Source: Duganella flavida
GTDB taxonomy: Bacteria > Pseudomonadota > Gammaproteobacteria > Burkholderiales > Burkholderiaceae_D
Assembly: GCF_009857445.1 (NCBI RefSeq)
Contig: NZ_WWCN01000018.1
Location: 1-64,000 of the forward strand
Direction of reading: 5' to 3'
Length of the DNA: 64,000 bases
The first letter of the stretch is position 1, and every line of letters begins with the position of its first letter. Shown here piece after piece: positions 23,043-32,105 of the stretch. A program made the position numbers and the translations under genes. The notes below the pieces were generated by a model. The model was not told the DNA's origin. It ran no database searches and saw nothing but the letters and a program-made list of their open reading frames with translations.

Positions 23043-24005
23043 TTAGGCGAGGGCGGCGCCCTGGATGATCAGCTGGCCCGAACGTCCCGGCAGCTCGCCC
23101 CAGGTGATGGGACAAACAGGCATCGGCAGGTGCTGGATCTTCTGATAGTAGTCGGCCATCGACGCCAGTTGGTATCCCTGCGCTTGCCATCCTGCCAATA
23201 ACTGCTCGAAGATGGGGGCGAGTTTCTGGCCTTCAAGTTCTGCGTGCAAAGTATAAACGTGGTCGCGCGTGGCGCCCGCAGTCAGCTTGAGCAGGAAGGC
23301 GGCGATGTTGGCAGTGCTGATGGTGACGCCATCGATCTCGCAACCGAGGATTTCGTCCAGCGTTGGCAGGGTGGTCGGCATCTGGATGTGCTTGAGCACC
23401 TTGGCGCCGTCGGACAAACGGTGCGGACCGTTGGCTGGATTGGCCAGCGAGCCGTCGGGGTTCAGCACGCAGCGGCCGTCGGAGGCGTAGCCGTAGCCGG
23501 CGCTGTCATGCTCGGCGAAAGCGCCGTTATTCATCTGCCAGCCGGCGGCGCCGTGGGTGCGCGGGGCCACGCCGAACACTTGCGTGAAACGGGCGGCGGC
23601 CTTGCGCATCATGGCTTGCGACCAGCCAGCGTCGCGCTTGGCGACGTTGTCTTGCCAGAGGACGTGGTCCCAGGTGTGGATGCCGCATTCAAAGCCGGCA
23701 TCCTGCACGGCGCGCATTTCAGCGGCGCAGTTTTTGCCAATGTCCGGGCCGGGCAGCAGCACGCCGTACATCAGGGTTTTGAAGCCGTAATGCTCTACCA
23801 CCGAGGTGCGCGAGACCTTGCTGAAAAAGCCGGGACGCAGCGCGCGGCGCATCGCCCAGCCGGTGTGGTCTTTACCGAGCGAGAACAGGAAGGTTGCGCC
23901 AGCCTGGTGCGCTTTCAACATACGTACCAGGTTGGGAACGCCTTCACGGGTGCCGCGGTAGGTGTCGACGTCGATCTTCAACACCATCAGTGGTTTATTG
24001 ACCAA
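23043..24005 (-). CDS. arnD: ArnD: 4-deoxy-4-formamido-L-arabinose-phosphoundecaprenol deformylase
   Basis: The protein has 320 residues and belongs to the NodB/polysaccharide deacetylase family. It removes the formyl group from undecaprenyl-phosphate-L-Ara4FN. The metal and catalytic motifs KIDVDT (near the N-terminus) and GIHTWDH are visible. The start shown is TTG 24005, with GGTGG about 10 nt upstream and 3 nt after the preceding stop. The first in-frame ATG, at 23987, lacks a convincing ribosome binding site and would remove only 6 residues. It is co-directional with the rest of the arn genes. Confidence 0.93.
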   Translation of the reverse strand: MVNKPLMVLKIDVDTYRGTREGVPNLVRMLKAHQAGATFLFSLGKDHTGWAMRRALRPGFFSKVSRTSVVEHYGFKTLMYGVLLPGPDIGKNCAAEMRAVQDAGFECGIHTWDHVLWQDNVAKRDAGWSQAMMRKAAARFTQVFGVAPRTHGAAGWQMNNGAFAEHDSAGYGYASDGRCVLNPDGSLANPANGPHRLSDGAKVLKHIQMPTTLPTLDEILGCEIDGVTISTANIAAFLLKLTAGATRDHVYTLHAELEGQKLAPIFEQLLAGWQAQGYQLASMADYYQKIQHLPMPVCPITWGELPGRSGQLIIQGAALA

Positions 24006-24008
24006 TGC

Positions 24009-25061
24009 TTAGTCCACCAGTTTCTGCGCTTCGGCTACCTGGCTGCGGTAGGCGTCGAAGATTTTCTTCAGGGCGTCGGCCATGGTGGTGGTCGGTTTCC
24101 AGTTCAGCTCTTCGCAGGTGTTGGTGATCTTCGGCACGCGGTTTTGCACGTCCTGGTAGCCCGAACCGTAGTACGCGCCCGAGGTGGTCTCAACGATCTT
24201 GACCTTGGCTGCGCCGTCGGCGTACTCAGGGTACTTAGGCGCCAGTTCCAGCATCATGTTGGCCAGTTCGCGGATCGAGTAGTTGTTGACCGGGTTACCG
24301 ATGTTGTAGATCTTGCCGGTCGCCGCGCCGTTCTTGTTCTCGATGATTTTCATCAGTGCGTCGATGCCGTCGTCGATGTCGGTGAACGCGCGTTTTTGCG
24401 CGCCGCCATCCACCAGCGAGATGTTCTCGCCACGGACGATGTGGCCGAAGAACTGGGTCACCACGCGCGACGAACCTTCTTTCGGGGTGTGGATCGAATC
24501 CAGACCAGCGCCAATCCAGTTGAATGGACGGAACAGGGTGAAGTTCAGGCCTTCCATGCCGTAGCCCCAGATCACGCGGTCCATCAGCTGCTTGGCGTTG
24601 GAGTAGATCCAGCGCGGCTTGTTGATCGGGCCGCAGATCAGTTCCGAGTTCTCAGGATCGAACTCTTCGTCGTGGCACATGCCATACACTTCCGAGGTCG
24701 ATGGGAATACCAGGTGCTTGCCGTACTTGGCAGCCGAACGCACGATAGGCAGGTTGGCTTCGAAGTCCAGTTCAAACACGCGCAGTGGCGCTTTGACGTA
24801 GGTCGACGGGGTAGCGATCGCCACCAGCGGCAGGATCACGTCGCACTTCTTGACGTGGTATTCCACCCATTCCTTGTTGATGGTGATGTCGCCTTCGAAG
24901 AAGTGCATGCGCGACTTGTAGGATTCATTTTCCAGCAGGTCGGTGATACGGTCGGTGCTCATGTCCATACCGTACACGTGCCAGTCGGTGGTTTCCAGAA
25001 TGCGCTTCGACAGGTGGTGGCCGATAAAGCCGTTAACGCCCAGGATGAGTACTTTTTTCAT
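24009..25061 (-). CDS. arnA: ArnA C-terminal-type UDP-glucuronic acid decarboxylase as a separate protein
   Basis: The protein has 350 residues. It catalyses NAD-dependent oxidation and decarboxylation of UDP-glucuronate to UDP-L-Ara4O. The Rossmann motif GVNGFIG sits at residues 8-14, the serine/glutamate segment STSEVYG at 121-127, and the catalytic Tyr-Lys pair is Y153 and K157 (YSNAK). ATG 25061 is chosen because it starts exactly at the domain and follows GGAAA. Enteric ArnA is one chain of about 660 residues with a formyltransferase in front; here that domain is the separate gene immediately upstream. The best symbol is therefore arnA, decarboxylase part. Confidence 0.92.
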   Translation of the reverse strand: MKKVLILGVNGFIGHHLSKRILETTDWHVYGMDMSTDRITDLLENESYKSRMHFFEGDITINKEWVEYHVKKCDVILPLVAIATPSTYVKAPLRVFELDFEANLPIVRSAAKYGKHLVFPSTSEVYGMCHDEEFDPENSELICGPINKPRWIYSNAKQLMDRVIWGYGMEGLNFTLFRPFNWIGAGLDSIHTPKEGSSRVVTQFFGHIVRGENISLVDGGAQKRAFTDIDDGIDALMKIIENKNGAATGKIYNIGNPVNNYSIRELANMMLELAPKYPEYADGAAKVKIVETTSGAYYGSGYQDVQNRVPKITNTCEELNWKPTTTMADALKKIFDAYRSQVAEAQKLVD

Positions 25062-25084
25062 GTTGTGGTTTCCAAAGAATGTTC

Positions 25085-26011
25085 TTATGCCGCCAGGCGG
25101 GCTTGTAATTGTTGGGCAGTGACCGGTACACCGTCTGCCGTCAGTGCAGAAATCGTCAGCGCGCGACCATCGCCGCACACGCCAAAGATGCAATTATCTA
25201 CCACGGTCAAGCCTAGTGGCAAACTGCGACAAAAATCGTTGCTTAAATGATCACGGAAGCGGGCGCGTTCGATCACGTAGCGCACCCCGCCGACGTCGGT
25301 AAAAGCGCCTGGATACGGCGGCGCCACGGCACGGTGCAGGTTGTACACCTGCTGGGCCGGCTGGCTCCAGTCGATGCGGCCATCTTCCGGCTTGCGGCCG
25401 CTGAAATAGCCGCCCTTGCTCAGGTCGTTGTGCCGACGCACCGCCGTGCCGCCCAGCAGCGACGGCAGCACACGCCACAGCGCCTGCTCGGCCGCGACCT
25501 GCACTTTGCCGAATACTTCGTGCGCGGTGTCGTCCGGCAGGATCGGCACTTCCATCTGCGAGACAATGGCGCCGGCGTCCGGCTTGACAGTCATTTCATG
25601 CAGGGTGGCGCCGGTTTCGGTAGCGCCGTGCAGCACCGCCCAGTTGACCGGCGCGCGGCCGCGGAATTCCGGCAGCAGCGAACCGTGCATATTGAAAGCC
25701 GGCGCTACCGCCAGTAGTTCGGCTGGCAGCATGTTGCGGTAGTAGAAGCTGAACATCAGGTCCGGCTGGACGGCCTTGACCTGCTCCAGCAGCTCCGGCG
25801 ACTTGGCGTCGGCTGGAGTGATGTAGGGGATGCCCTCGCTTTGGCACAGCGAAATCACCGATTCGAACCAGATGTTTTCGCTGGCGTTGTCTTCATGCGT
25901 GACCACCAGCGCGACATCCACGCCGCCGGCCAGCAATACTTTCAAGCAGCGCACACCAACGTTGTGGTAGCCGAAGACGACGGCGCGTTTGCGTGGAGTG
26001 AGATCAGTCAT
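25085..26011 (-). CDS. arnA: ArnA N-terminal-type UDP-L-Ara4N formyltransferase as a separate protein
   Basis: The protein has 308 residues and transfers formyl from 10-formyl-tetrahydrofolate to UDP-L-Ara4N. The catalytic triad is N107, H109 and D145 (NMHGSLLPEFRGRAPVNW; KPDAGAIV), equivalent to N102, H104 and D140 of E. coli ArnA. The C-terminal OB-like domain (about 205-300) is present, so the formyltransferase half is complete. It overlaps arnC by 8 nt and is followed 23 nt later by the decarboxylase gene. Together the two equal one enteric ArnA. Confidence 0.92.
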   Translation of the reverse strand: MTDLTPRKRAVVFGYHNVGVRCLKVLLAGGVDVALVVTHEDNASENIWFESVISLCQSEGIPYITPADAKSPELLEQVKAVQPDLMFSFYYRNMLPAELLAVAPAFNMHGSLLPEFRGRAPVNWAVLHGATETGATLHEMTVKPDAGAIVSQMEVPILPDDTAHEVFGKVQVAAEQALWRVLPSLLGGTAVRRHNDLSKGGYFSGRKPEDGRIDWSQPAQQVYNLHRAVAPPYPGAFTDVGGVRYVIERARFRDHLSNDFCRSLPLGLTVVDNCIFGVCGDGRALTISALTADGVPVTAQQLQARLAA

Positions 26012-27026
26012 GCGGACGGCCCACCGTACGTTTTTCCACGCCCGGTGGCGGCATGTCGATCAGATCTGCCGGCTTCTGCTGCAAGATGGTCTGCACCACG
26101 TAGCGCGGACGCGCGCGTACTTGCTGGAAGATACGGCCCACGTACTCGCCCAGCAAACCGATGCCGAACAAGATTACGCCCATGAAGAAGAACGCAATCG
26201 CGAACAGGGTGAACAGGCCTTCCGCCTCCGCGCCCAGGAACAGGCGGCGTACCAGCAGCACCGTCACCAGCAGGCCGGAGATGATGGACATCAGCATGCC
26301 CATCATGGAATAGAACTGCAGCGGCACCAGCGAGAAGCCGGTGACCAGGTCGAAGTTCAGACGGATCAGGCTGTACAGCGAGTACTTCGATTCGCCGGCT
26401 GCGCGCTCTTCGTGCTCGACCATGATTTCAGTCGGGTTGCGCGAGAAGCGGTAGGCCAGCGCCGGCACGAAGGTGTTCACCTCGGCGCACTGGTTGACCA
26501 GGTCGATCACATTGCGGCCGTAGGCGCGCAGCATATTGCCCTGGTCGGTGATCTTGATGTTGGTGATGCGCTCGCGCAGCTGGTTCATGGCCTTGGACGC
26601 GTAAGTGCGCCACGCCGAATCCTGGCGCTTGCGGCGGATCGAGCCGACGTAGTCGTAGCCTTCGCGCACCTTGGCCACCAGGTTGCCGATTTCTTCCGGC
26701 GGATTTTGCAGGTCGGCGTCGAGCGTGATCATGATCTCGCCGCGCGACGCTTCAAAGCCGGCCAAAATCGCCATGTGCTGGCCGTAGTTACCGTTGAACA
26801 GCACTACGCGCGTGACGTCCGGGCGCAGGCGGAACTGCTCGGCCAGAATTGACACCGAGTTGTCGCGGCTGCCGTCGTTGATGAACACGATCTCGTAGCT
26901 GGTGCCCAGCTTGTCGAGCGCCGGGTACAGGCGGTCGAACAGCGACTGCAGGCCGGCCTGCTCGTTGTAGATCGGGATGACGACGGAAACTTCCGGCTTG
27001 GGGTGCATAGTCAGCATCGCGGTCAT
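26004..27026 (-). CDS. arnC: ArnC: undecaprenyl-phosphate 4-deoxy-4-formamido-L-arabinose transferase
   Basis: The protein has 340 residues. A GT2 domain with VVIPIYNEQ (near residue 15), FINDGSRD and LDADLQNPPEE loads L-Ara4FN onto undecaprenyl phosphate at the cytoplasmic face. Two C-terminal membrane helices (about 233-255 and 265-290) anchor it, as in E. coli ArnC and the DPM1-like group. The start overlaps the arnB stop by 4 nt. Alternative start codons lie at residues 4 and 7, and the exact start is uncertain by a few codons. Confidence 0.94.
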   Translation of the reverse strand: MTAMLTMHPKPEVSVVIPIYNEQAGLQSLFDRLYPALDKLGTSYEIVFINDGSRDNSVSILAEQFRLRPDVTRVVLFNGNYGQHMAILAGFEASRGEIMITLDADLQNPPEEIGNLVAKVREGYDYVGSIRRKRQDSAWRTYASKAMNQLRERITNIKITDQGNMLRAYGRNVIDLVNQCAEVNTFVPALAYRFSRNPTEIMVEHEERAAGESKYSLYSLIRLNFDLVTGFSLVPLQFYSMMGMLMSIISGLLVTVLLVRRLFLGAEAEGLFTLFAIAFFFMGVILFGIGLLGEYVGRIFQQVRARPRYVVQTILQQKPADLIDMPPPGVEKRTVGRPHD

Positions 27027-28159
27027 TTGATCAGGATCGCTTTCACGGCGGCGACCGTGCGGTCGACGTCGGCAGTGGTCATGGCGTAGAACATCGGCAG
27101 GGTCACGGTCAGGCGGCCGATCTTCTCAGAGACCGGGAACATGCCTTCCTTGAAGCCGCGTTCGCGGTACATGGTGAACAAATGAATCGGCGCGTAGTGG
27201 TAGCCAGTGCCGATGTTGAAGCGGTCTTTCAGCGCGTTCATGAAGTCGGCGCGGGCGGTCGGGCCGGTGTCCGGCAGGATGATCTGGAACAGGTGGTAGT
27301 TGCTGCTGTCGAAGGCTTGCAGCGGCAACTGCGCGCCGGACTGGGCTTCGAAATCAGCGCCAAACTGCTCGTAGTAGCGGCGTGCCAGCGCGCGGCGGTG
27401 CGCGGTGATCTTTTCAATATTGGCGAACTGGCCCAGGCCGATGGCGGCCATGATGTCGCTCATATTGTATTTGCCGCCCAGGACGTCGACGTCGATGCCG
27501 TCCACGCCGCTGCGGGTCACGCCTTGCAGGCGATACTTCTCGGCCAGCTTGGCTTCTTCCAGATTGTTCAGGACCAGTGCGCCACCTTCGCCGGTGGTGA
27601 TGTTCTTGTTGGCCTGGAAGCTGAACGAGATGAAGTCGCCAAACGCACCGATGCGCTGGCCTTTCCATTCCGAGCCAAAGGCTTGCGCCGCATCTTCCAC
27701 CACGCGCAGATTGTGCTTTTTGGCGATGGCGTACAGGCGGTCCATGTCGACCGGCAGGCCGGACAGGTAGACCGGGATGATGGCCTTGGTGCGCGGGGTG
27801 ATCGCTGCTTCCAGCTTGTCGAGGTCAATGTTGCGGGTGATCGGGTCGATATCGGCAAACACCGGCGTGGCGCCCACTTCGATGATGACGTTGGCCGTGG
27901 CGACCCACGAAATCGGGGTGGTGATCACTTCATCGCCAGCACCGATGCCGGCGATGCGCAGCGCGATCTCCATGGTGCAGGTGCCGGAGTTGAAGGTGCG
28001 GACCGGACGGCCGCCGAAGTATTCCGACATCTGGGCTTCAAACGCGGCCACTTTCGGGCCGCTGGTAATCCAGCCCGAACGCAGGACTTCGCCGACGGCG
28101 GTAATGGTGGCCTCGTCTATCGTAGGCTTGGAAAAAGGCAGGAAGGGCAGGTCACTCAT
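27023..28159 (-). CDS. arnB: ArnB: UDP-L-Ara4O aminotransferase
   Basis: The protein has 378 residues, a DegT/DnrJ/EryC1-family PLP enzyme making UDP-L-Ara4N with glutamate as donor. The PLP lysine is K185 in SFQANKNITTGEGG, preceded by the conserved EDAAQAFGS. Length matches E. coli ArnB (about 380). It is translationally coupled to arnC (ATGA overlap) and separated from the small flippase-type gene upstream by 62 nt. Confidence 0.95.
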   Translation of the reverse strand: MSDLPFLPFSKPTIDEATITAVGEVLRSGWITSGPKVAAFEAQMSEYFGGRPVRTFNSGTCTMEIALRIAGIGAGDEVITTPISWVATANVIIEVGATPVFADIDPITRNIDLDKLEAAITPRTKAIIPVYLSGLPVDMDRLYAIAKKHNLRVVEDAAQAFGSEWKGQRIGAFGDFISFSFQANKNITTGEGGALVLNNLEEAKLAEKYRLQGVTRSGVDGIDVDVLGGKYNMSDIMAAIGLGQFANIEKITAHRRALARRYYEQFGADFEAQSGAQLPLQAFDSSNYHLFQIILPDTGPTARADFMNALKDRFNIGTGYHYAPIHLFTMYRERGFKEGMFPVSEKIGRLTVTLPMFYAMTTADVDRTVAAVKAILIK

Positions 28160-28221
28160 GAGGTGGTGTGCTCGCTAGTATTTTTGTAATAAATCGTATG
28201 GGCGCAATTCTAAAGTGTTCG

Positions 28222-28611
28222 TCAGGTACGCGCCAGCCACGCCACGCCCGCCAGGATGACGAAAATGGCAAGCAGACGCTGCACCGACAACGCTTCGCCG
28301 AACAGGTACCAGGCGCCGAAAGCCGTGACCACGTAGCCCAGCGACAGCATAGGGTACGCTACGGACACATCGACGCGCGACAGCGCAATAATCCACAGCA
28401 CCACTGACAGCACATAGCAAGTCAGCCCGCCGATAATGGGCAACTGGGTGGCAACGCGCCAGCCGACGCTGAACAGATTGTTCAAGGTCAGGTGGATTTC
28501 GCCGACGTTGCGGGCGCCGGCCTTCAGCAGCAGCTGGGCTACCGCATTCAGCAGCACGCCGGTGACAATGAAACTAAAAGTTGCAATATTCATCTTGATG
28601 GTTTTATTCAT
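28222..28611 (-). CDS. Small four-helix EamA/SMR-type membrane protein, ArnE/ArnF-like flippase
   Basis: The protein has 129 residues and four predicted helices with the short-EamA pattern (VLLNAVAQLLLKAGARNVG near the first helix, SVAYPMLSLGYVVTAFGAWY in the third). In enterics ArnE and ArnF together flip undecaprenyl-phosphate-L-Ara4N to the periplasm. Here only one such gene exists, so it may act as a homodimer. Its ATG shares the A with the arnT TAA (TAATG), so it is translationally coupled to ArnT, which uses the flipped lipid. Confidence 0.85.
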   Translation of the reverse strand: MNKTIKMNIATFSFIVTGVLLNAVAQLLLKAGARNVGEIHLTLNNLFSVGWRVATQLPIIGGLTCYVLSVVLWIIALSRVDVSVAYPMLSLGYVVTAFGAWYLFGEALSVQRLLAIFVILAGVAWLART

Positions 28612-30272
28612 TACAGATTGGTAATGACCAGGCGGCGGGTGTCTTCCGCTACCACGCGCATGGTCACGCCCTTGGCCTTGAGGGTCTCATAGGCTTCGTT
28701 GCTGATGATGGCCAGCGCCTTGACGTTGTCGGCACTGTGCTGCTGCCACTGGGCGACGAAGCCGTCCAGCGTCGGGATCGACAGCTCCGGCTGCTGGCGC
28801 AGGCCGAAGGTGAACTCGTCCCAGTAGTCGACCAGGATCACGGTACGCTTCAGGTAGAAGGTCATCGACTGTTCGTAGGTGGCCACCGAGTAGATCTTGG
28901 TGTCCGGCTTCAGTTCCGGCAGCATTTTCATCGCCAGCGCTTTACCGGCGCGCATTTTGCCGTACGGTTCAAAGCCGGTCAGGATCAGTTGCACCGACAG
29001 GAAGCCGGCGATGGCCAGCGTCAGCACGCTGAGGTCGCGGCGCAGTTGACGCGCATGCAGCAGCGCCAGCGCGCCGCCGGCGGTGGCGATGATGGCGGCG
29101 GTCAGCACCCACGGCTGGTAGGCTTCCAGCAGCACGCGTTCTTCCGGATGCCGCACTGCCATGTGGGCCATCTGCGGCACGGCGGCCAGGCCGGCTACGC
29201 CGACCACGATCAGCAGGCCGGCGGCGATGGTGCGCTGCAGGCGCGAAGCGTTTTCCAGGTAGACCGCGCTCAGCATGGCCATTGCCGGGAAAACCGGCAG
29301 GATGTAGCCCGGCAGCTTGGAGCTGGAGTAGCTGAAGAAGAAGGTGATGAACACAACCCAGATCACCAGCATCAGCTTGGGCTGGAACACGGCCTGCTGC
29401 TCGCGCTTGACGCCGTTGAGCAGCGCTTGCGGCGCCACGCCCAGCCATGGCATCAGGCCCGGGATCAGCATGACCAGGAAGTAGTACCAGGCGCCTTCAC
29501 GGTGGTGGGTCTTGAGGAAGAAGCGTTCCCAGTGTTCATGGATGAAGAAGAAGTGCGGCTGCTCCGGGTTCTTCAGGGCCACCAGCACAAACCATGGCGT
29601 GGCGATGGCGAAGAACAGCAGCAGGCCTTTGCCGAGATGCAGGCGCTTCCAGATGGCGAGGTCGCGCGACAGGGCGCTGTACAACACCAGCACCGCGCCC
29701 GGCAGCACCAGGCCGATCAAGCCCTTGGCCAGCACCGCCAGCGCCATGCCGGCCCAGCAGACCAGCATCCAGTTGCGTTGTTCGGATGGCGTGGCGCCGT
29801 CGTGCTGGGCGATTACCAGGCCGCACAGGGCGATGGTCATCATGCCCGACAAGCTCATGTCCAGCGAATCGATCTGGCCGGAAGCGACCCAGAACAGGCT
29901 GGAGCCCAGTACCAGTGCGGCGTAGAAGCCGGCACGGGCGCTGAACACGCGGCTTGCGGCGTAGCCGGTGAAGATCACGCCGCCCAGGCCGCACAGGCCG
30001 GTCCACAGGCGCGCCTGCCACTCGCCGTAGCCGAACAGGCCGAACGACAGGGCGTTCATCCAGGTTTGCAGTGGCGGCTTCTCGAAGTATTTGATGCCGT
30101 TCAGGCGGGTGGTGATCCAATCGCCATTGGCCCACATCTCGCGCGCCATTTCAGCGTAGCGGCCCTCATCAGGCGGCACCAGCGTGCGGATGCCCAGCAC
30201 GTACAGCCACACGATGGTGAATACCGCCAATAGTCCCCAGACGAATTTTTTAGAGTTATACAGGTCGTTCAT
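28611..30272 (-). CDS. arnT: ArnT: lipid A L-Ara4N transferase (GT83)
   Basis: The protein has 553 residues and is an integral membrane glycosyltransferase of the PMT/GT-C fold. It adds L-Ara4N to lipid A phosphates at the periplasmic face and is known to give polymyxin resistance. The N-terminal helix is followed by the acidic first-loop motif PPDEGRYAEMAREM, then about 12 helices and a C-terminal soluble domain. Length equals E. coli ArnT (about 550). It is coupled upstream to the Mth938-like gene (ATGA overlap) and downstream to the flippase gene. Other GT-C glycosyltransferases are similar, but the complete arn set makes the call firm. Confidence 0.94.
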   Translation of the reverse strand: MNDLYNSKKFVWGLLAVFTIVWLYVLGIRTLVPPDEGRYAEMAREMWANGDWITTRLNGIKYFEKPPLQTWMNALSFGLFGYGEWQARLWTGLCGLGGVIFTGYAASRVFSARAGFYAALVLGSSLFWVASGQIDSLDMSLSGMMTIALCGLVIAQHDGATPSEQRNWMLVCWAGMALAVLAKGLIGLVLPGAVLVLYSALSRDLAIWKRLHLGKGLLLFFAIATPWFVLVALKNPEQPHFFFIHEHWERFFLKTHHREGAWYYFLVMLIPGLMPWLGVAPQALLNGVKREQQAVFQPKLMLVIWVVFITFFFSYSSSKLPGYILPVFPAMAMLSAVYLENASRLQRTIAAGLLIVVGVAGLAAVPQMAHMAVRHPEERVLLEAYQPWVLTAAIIATAGGALALLHARQLRRDLSVLTLAIAGFLSVQLILTGFEPYGKMRAGKALAMKMLPELKPDTKIYSVATYEQSMTFYLKRTVILVDYWDEFTFGLRQQPELSIPTLDGFVAQWQQHSADNVKALAIISNEAYETLKAKGVTMRVVAEDTRRLVITNL

Positions 30273-30664
30273 CAGGCGCTTTTGCCCTCGTTAGCGTCGA
30301 TTACCAGGGCCAGCGTGACCTTGCGGCCCTCGCCCATCAGGATGTTGTAGGTGCGGCAGGCGGCCTGGCTGTCCATGCATTCCACGCCAATGCGGCGCAT
30401 GGTCAGCGCGGCGGTCAGCTTGGGATGGATGAAGCGCTGCTTGGCGCCGGTGCCGAGGATGACCACGTCCGGGCTGTCCTGACCGATCAGGTCGAAGTGC
30501 TCCACGGTCAGGGCTTCAAACGAGGGCGCATTCCACGCGCGCGCGGGAGTTTCCGGCAGCACGATCAGGCTGTAGTTGTAGCGCTCGGCATTGATTTCGA
30601 CCCCGGTTTCATCGTAGCCGGTGACAGTCTGGTATTTCTGGGTATCGCTTTGGTGGAGCTTCAT
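30272..30664 (-). CDS. Mth938/AAMDC-like domain protein
   Basis: The protein has 130 residues, a one-domain protein with the Mth938-like fold signature (SPDVVILGTGAKQRF, then MRRIGVECMDSQAACRTYN). Members of this family are widespread, often beside protein-export or respiratory complex genes, and lack a defined biochemical activity. It is the first gene of the minus-strand run and overlaps the arnT ATG by 4 nt. It may be in the operon only by position. Confidence 0.85.
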   Translation of the reverse strand: MKLHQSDTQKYQTVTGYDETGVEINAERYNYSLIVLPETPARAWNAPSFEALTVEHFDLIGQDSPDVVILGTGAKQRFIHPKLTAALTMRRIGVECMDSQAACRTYNILMGEGRKVTLALVIDANEGKSA

Positions 30665-30838
30665 GGCAGGAAACGGTATTTAAACGGCAAAAGAAGCATC
30701 ATTGTAGCGTTTTAAAGATGAAAGGTTGATTAAATCAAGGCCTTTCGGCAGAATGGTTCTTTTCGCATTGCAGCACGGGCCGGCGCCGGGTGTTTTGGCA
30801 GGTCAGAGAAGTTTGCCTTACATAAACAGGATTTTATT

Positions 30839-32071
30839 TTGCGACCGATTCAAAAATCGAACAAACTGGCGGAGGTCTGCTACGAGATCCGCGGTCCGGT
30901 GCCAGAAAAAGCCCGGCAAATGGAGGAAGAAGGCCATAAGATCACCAAGTTGAATATTGGCAATCTGGCCGTATTCGGCTTCGATCCGCCGGACGAGATC
31001 GTGCAGGACATGAAAATCAACCTGTCCAATGCGGCCGGCTATACCGACTCCAAGGGCATGTTTGCGCCGCGCAAGGCGGTGATGCACTACACCCAGGGCA
31101 AGAATATCCGCGGCGTGGCTATCGACGACATCTACCTCGGCAACGGCGCCTCCGAACTGATCGTGATGTCGATGAACGCGCTGCTCAACAACGGCGACGA
31201 AGTGCTGGTGCCGGCGCCCGACTATCCGCTGTGGACTGCGGCGGTCAGCCTGTCCGGCGGCAAGCCGGTGCACTATATCTGCGACGAGCAGCAGGACTGG
31301 TATCCGGATATTGAAGACATGCGCCGCAAGATCACGCCGAACACGCGCGCGATCGTGGTGATCAACCCGAACAATCCAACCGGCGCGTTGTACCCGGTCG
31401 AGCTGCTGCTGCAGATCATTGAGCTGGCGCGCCAGCACGACCTGATCATCTACGCTGATGAAATCTACGACAAGGTGCTGTATGACGGCGCCCAGCACGT
31501 GTCGATCGCCTCGCTGGCGGACGATCTCCTGTTTGTGACCTTCAACGGTCTGTCGAAAAATTACCGCGCCTGCGGCTACCGTTCCGGCTGGATGGTGGTG
31601 TCGGGCGAAAAATCGCACGCAAAAGATTACATTGAGGGCCTCAACATGCTGGCCTCGATGCGCTTGTGTGCCAACGCGCCGGGGCAGTTTGCGATCCAGA
31701 CTGCACTCGGCGGCTACCAGTCGATTGACGACCTGGTAGCACCGGGCGGGCGCCTGTTGAAGCAACGCGATTTGGCTTACCAGCTGCTGTCCGAGATTCC
31801 GGGCGTTAGCGTGGTCAAGCCGAAAGCGGCGCTGTACATGTTCCCACGCCTCGATCCGAAGATTTATCCGATCGCGGATGACCAGCAATTCGCATATGAG
31901 CTGCTGGCCGAAACCAAAGTGCTGATCGTCCAGGGCAGCGGCTTCAACTGGATCGCGCCGGATCACTTCCGCGTCGTGTTCCTGCCGAACTCGGACGATA
32001 TGGTGGAAGCTTTTGGCCGCATGGCCAAGTTTATGGAAAGCTACCGCAAGCGCCACGGCGCCAGCTTCTAA
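30839..32071 (+). CDS. alaA: Alanine-type aminotransferase (AlaA-like)
   Basis: The protein has 410 residues, a class I/II PLP aminotransferase. The PLP lysine is K240 in FNGLSKNYRACGYR, and NPNNPTGALYP is the substrate-loop motif. The sequence around the N-terminus and the GLSKNYR(A)CGYR core match E. coli AlaA, which makes alanine from pyruvate and glutamate. The start is TTG 30839, supported by AGGA 8 nt upstream; there is no ATG near the domain start. It lies 34 nt before hom, the usual betaproteobacterial arrangement, suggesting a shared transcript. Confidence 0.9.
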   Translation: MRPIQKSNKLAEVCYEIRGPVPEKARQMEEEGHKITKLNIGNLAVFGFDPPDEIVQDMKINLSNAAGYTDSKGMFAPRKAVMHYTQGKNIRGVAIDDIYLGNGASELIVMSMNALLNNGDEVLVPAPDYPLWTAAVSLSGGKPVHYICDEQQDWYPDIEDMRRKITPNTRAIVVINPNNPTGALYPVELLLQIIELARQHDLIIYADEIYDKVLYDGAQHVSIASLADDLLFVTFNGLSKNYRACGYRSGWMVVSGEKSHAKDYIEGLNMLASMRLCANAPGQFAIQTALGGYQSIDDLVAPGGRLLKQRDLAYQLLSEIPGVSVVKPKAALYMFPRLDPKIYPIADDQQFAYELLAETKVLIVQGSGFNWIAPDHFRVVFLPNSDDMVEAFGRMAKFMESYRKRHGASF

Positions 32072-32105
32072 GTACCGATAAGTACCGATCTCTGGAAACA
32101 CGAAT

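Noticed and set aside
23244..25250. A 668-codon plus-strand open frame across arnD and the decarboxylase gene
   Set aside because: It is antisense to two enzymes with intact catalytic residues; no domain recognised.
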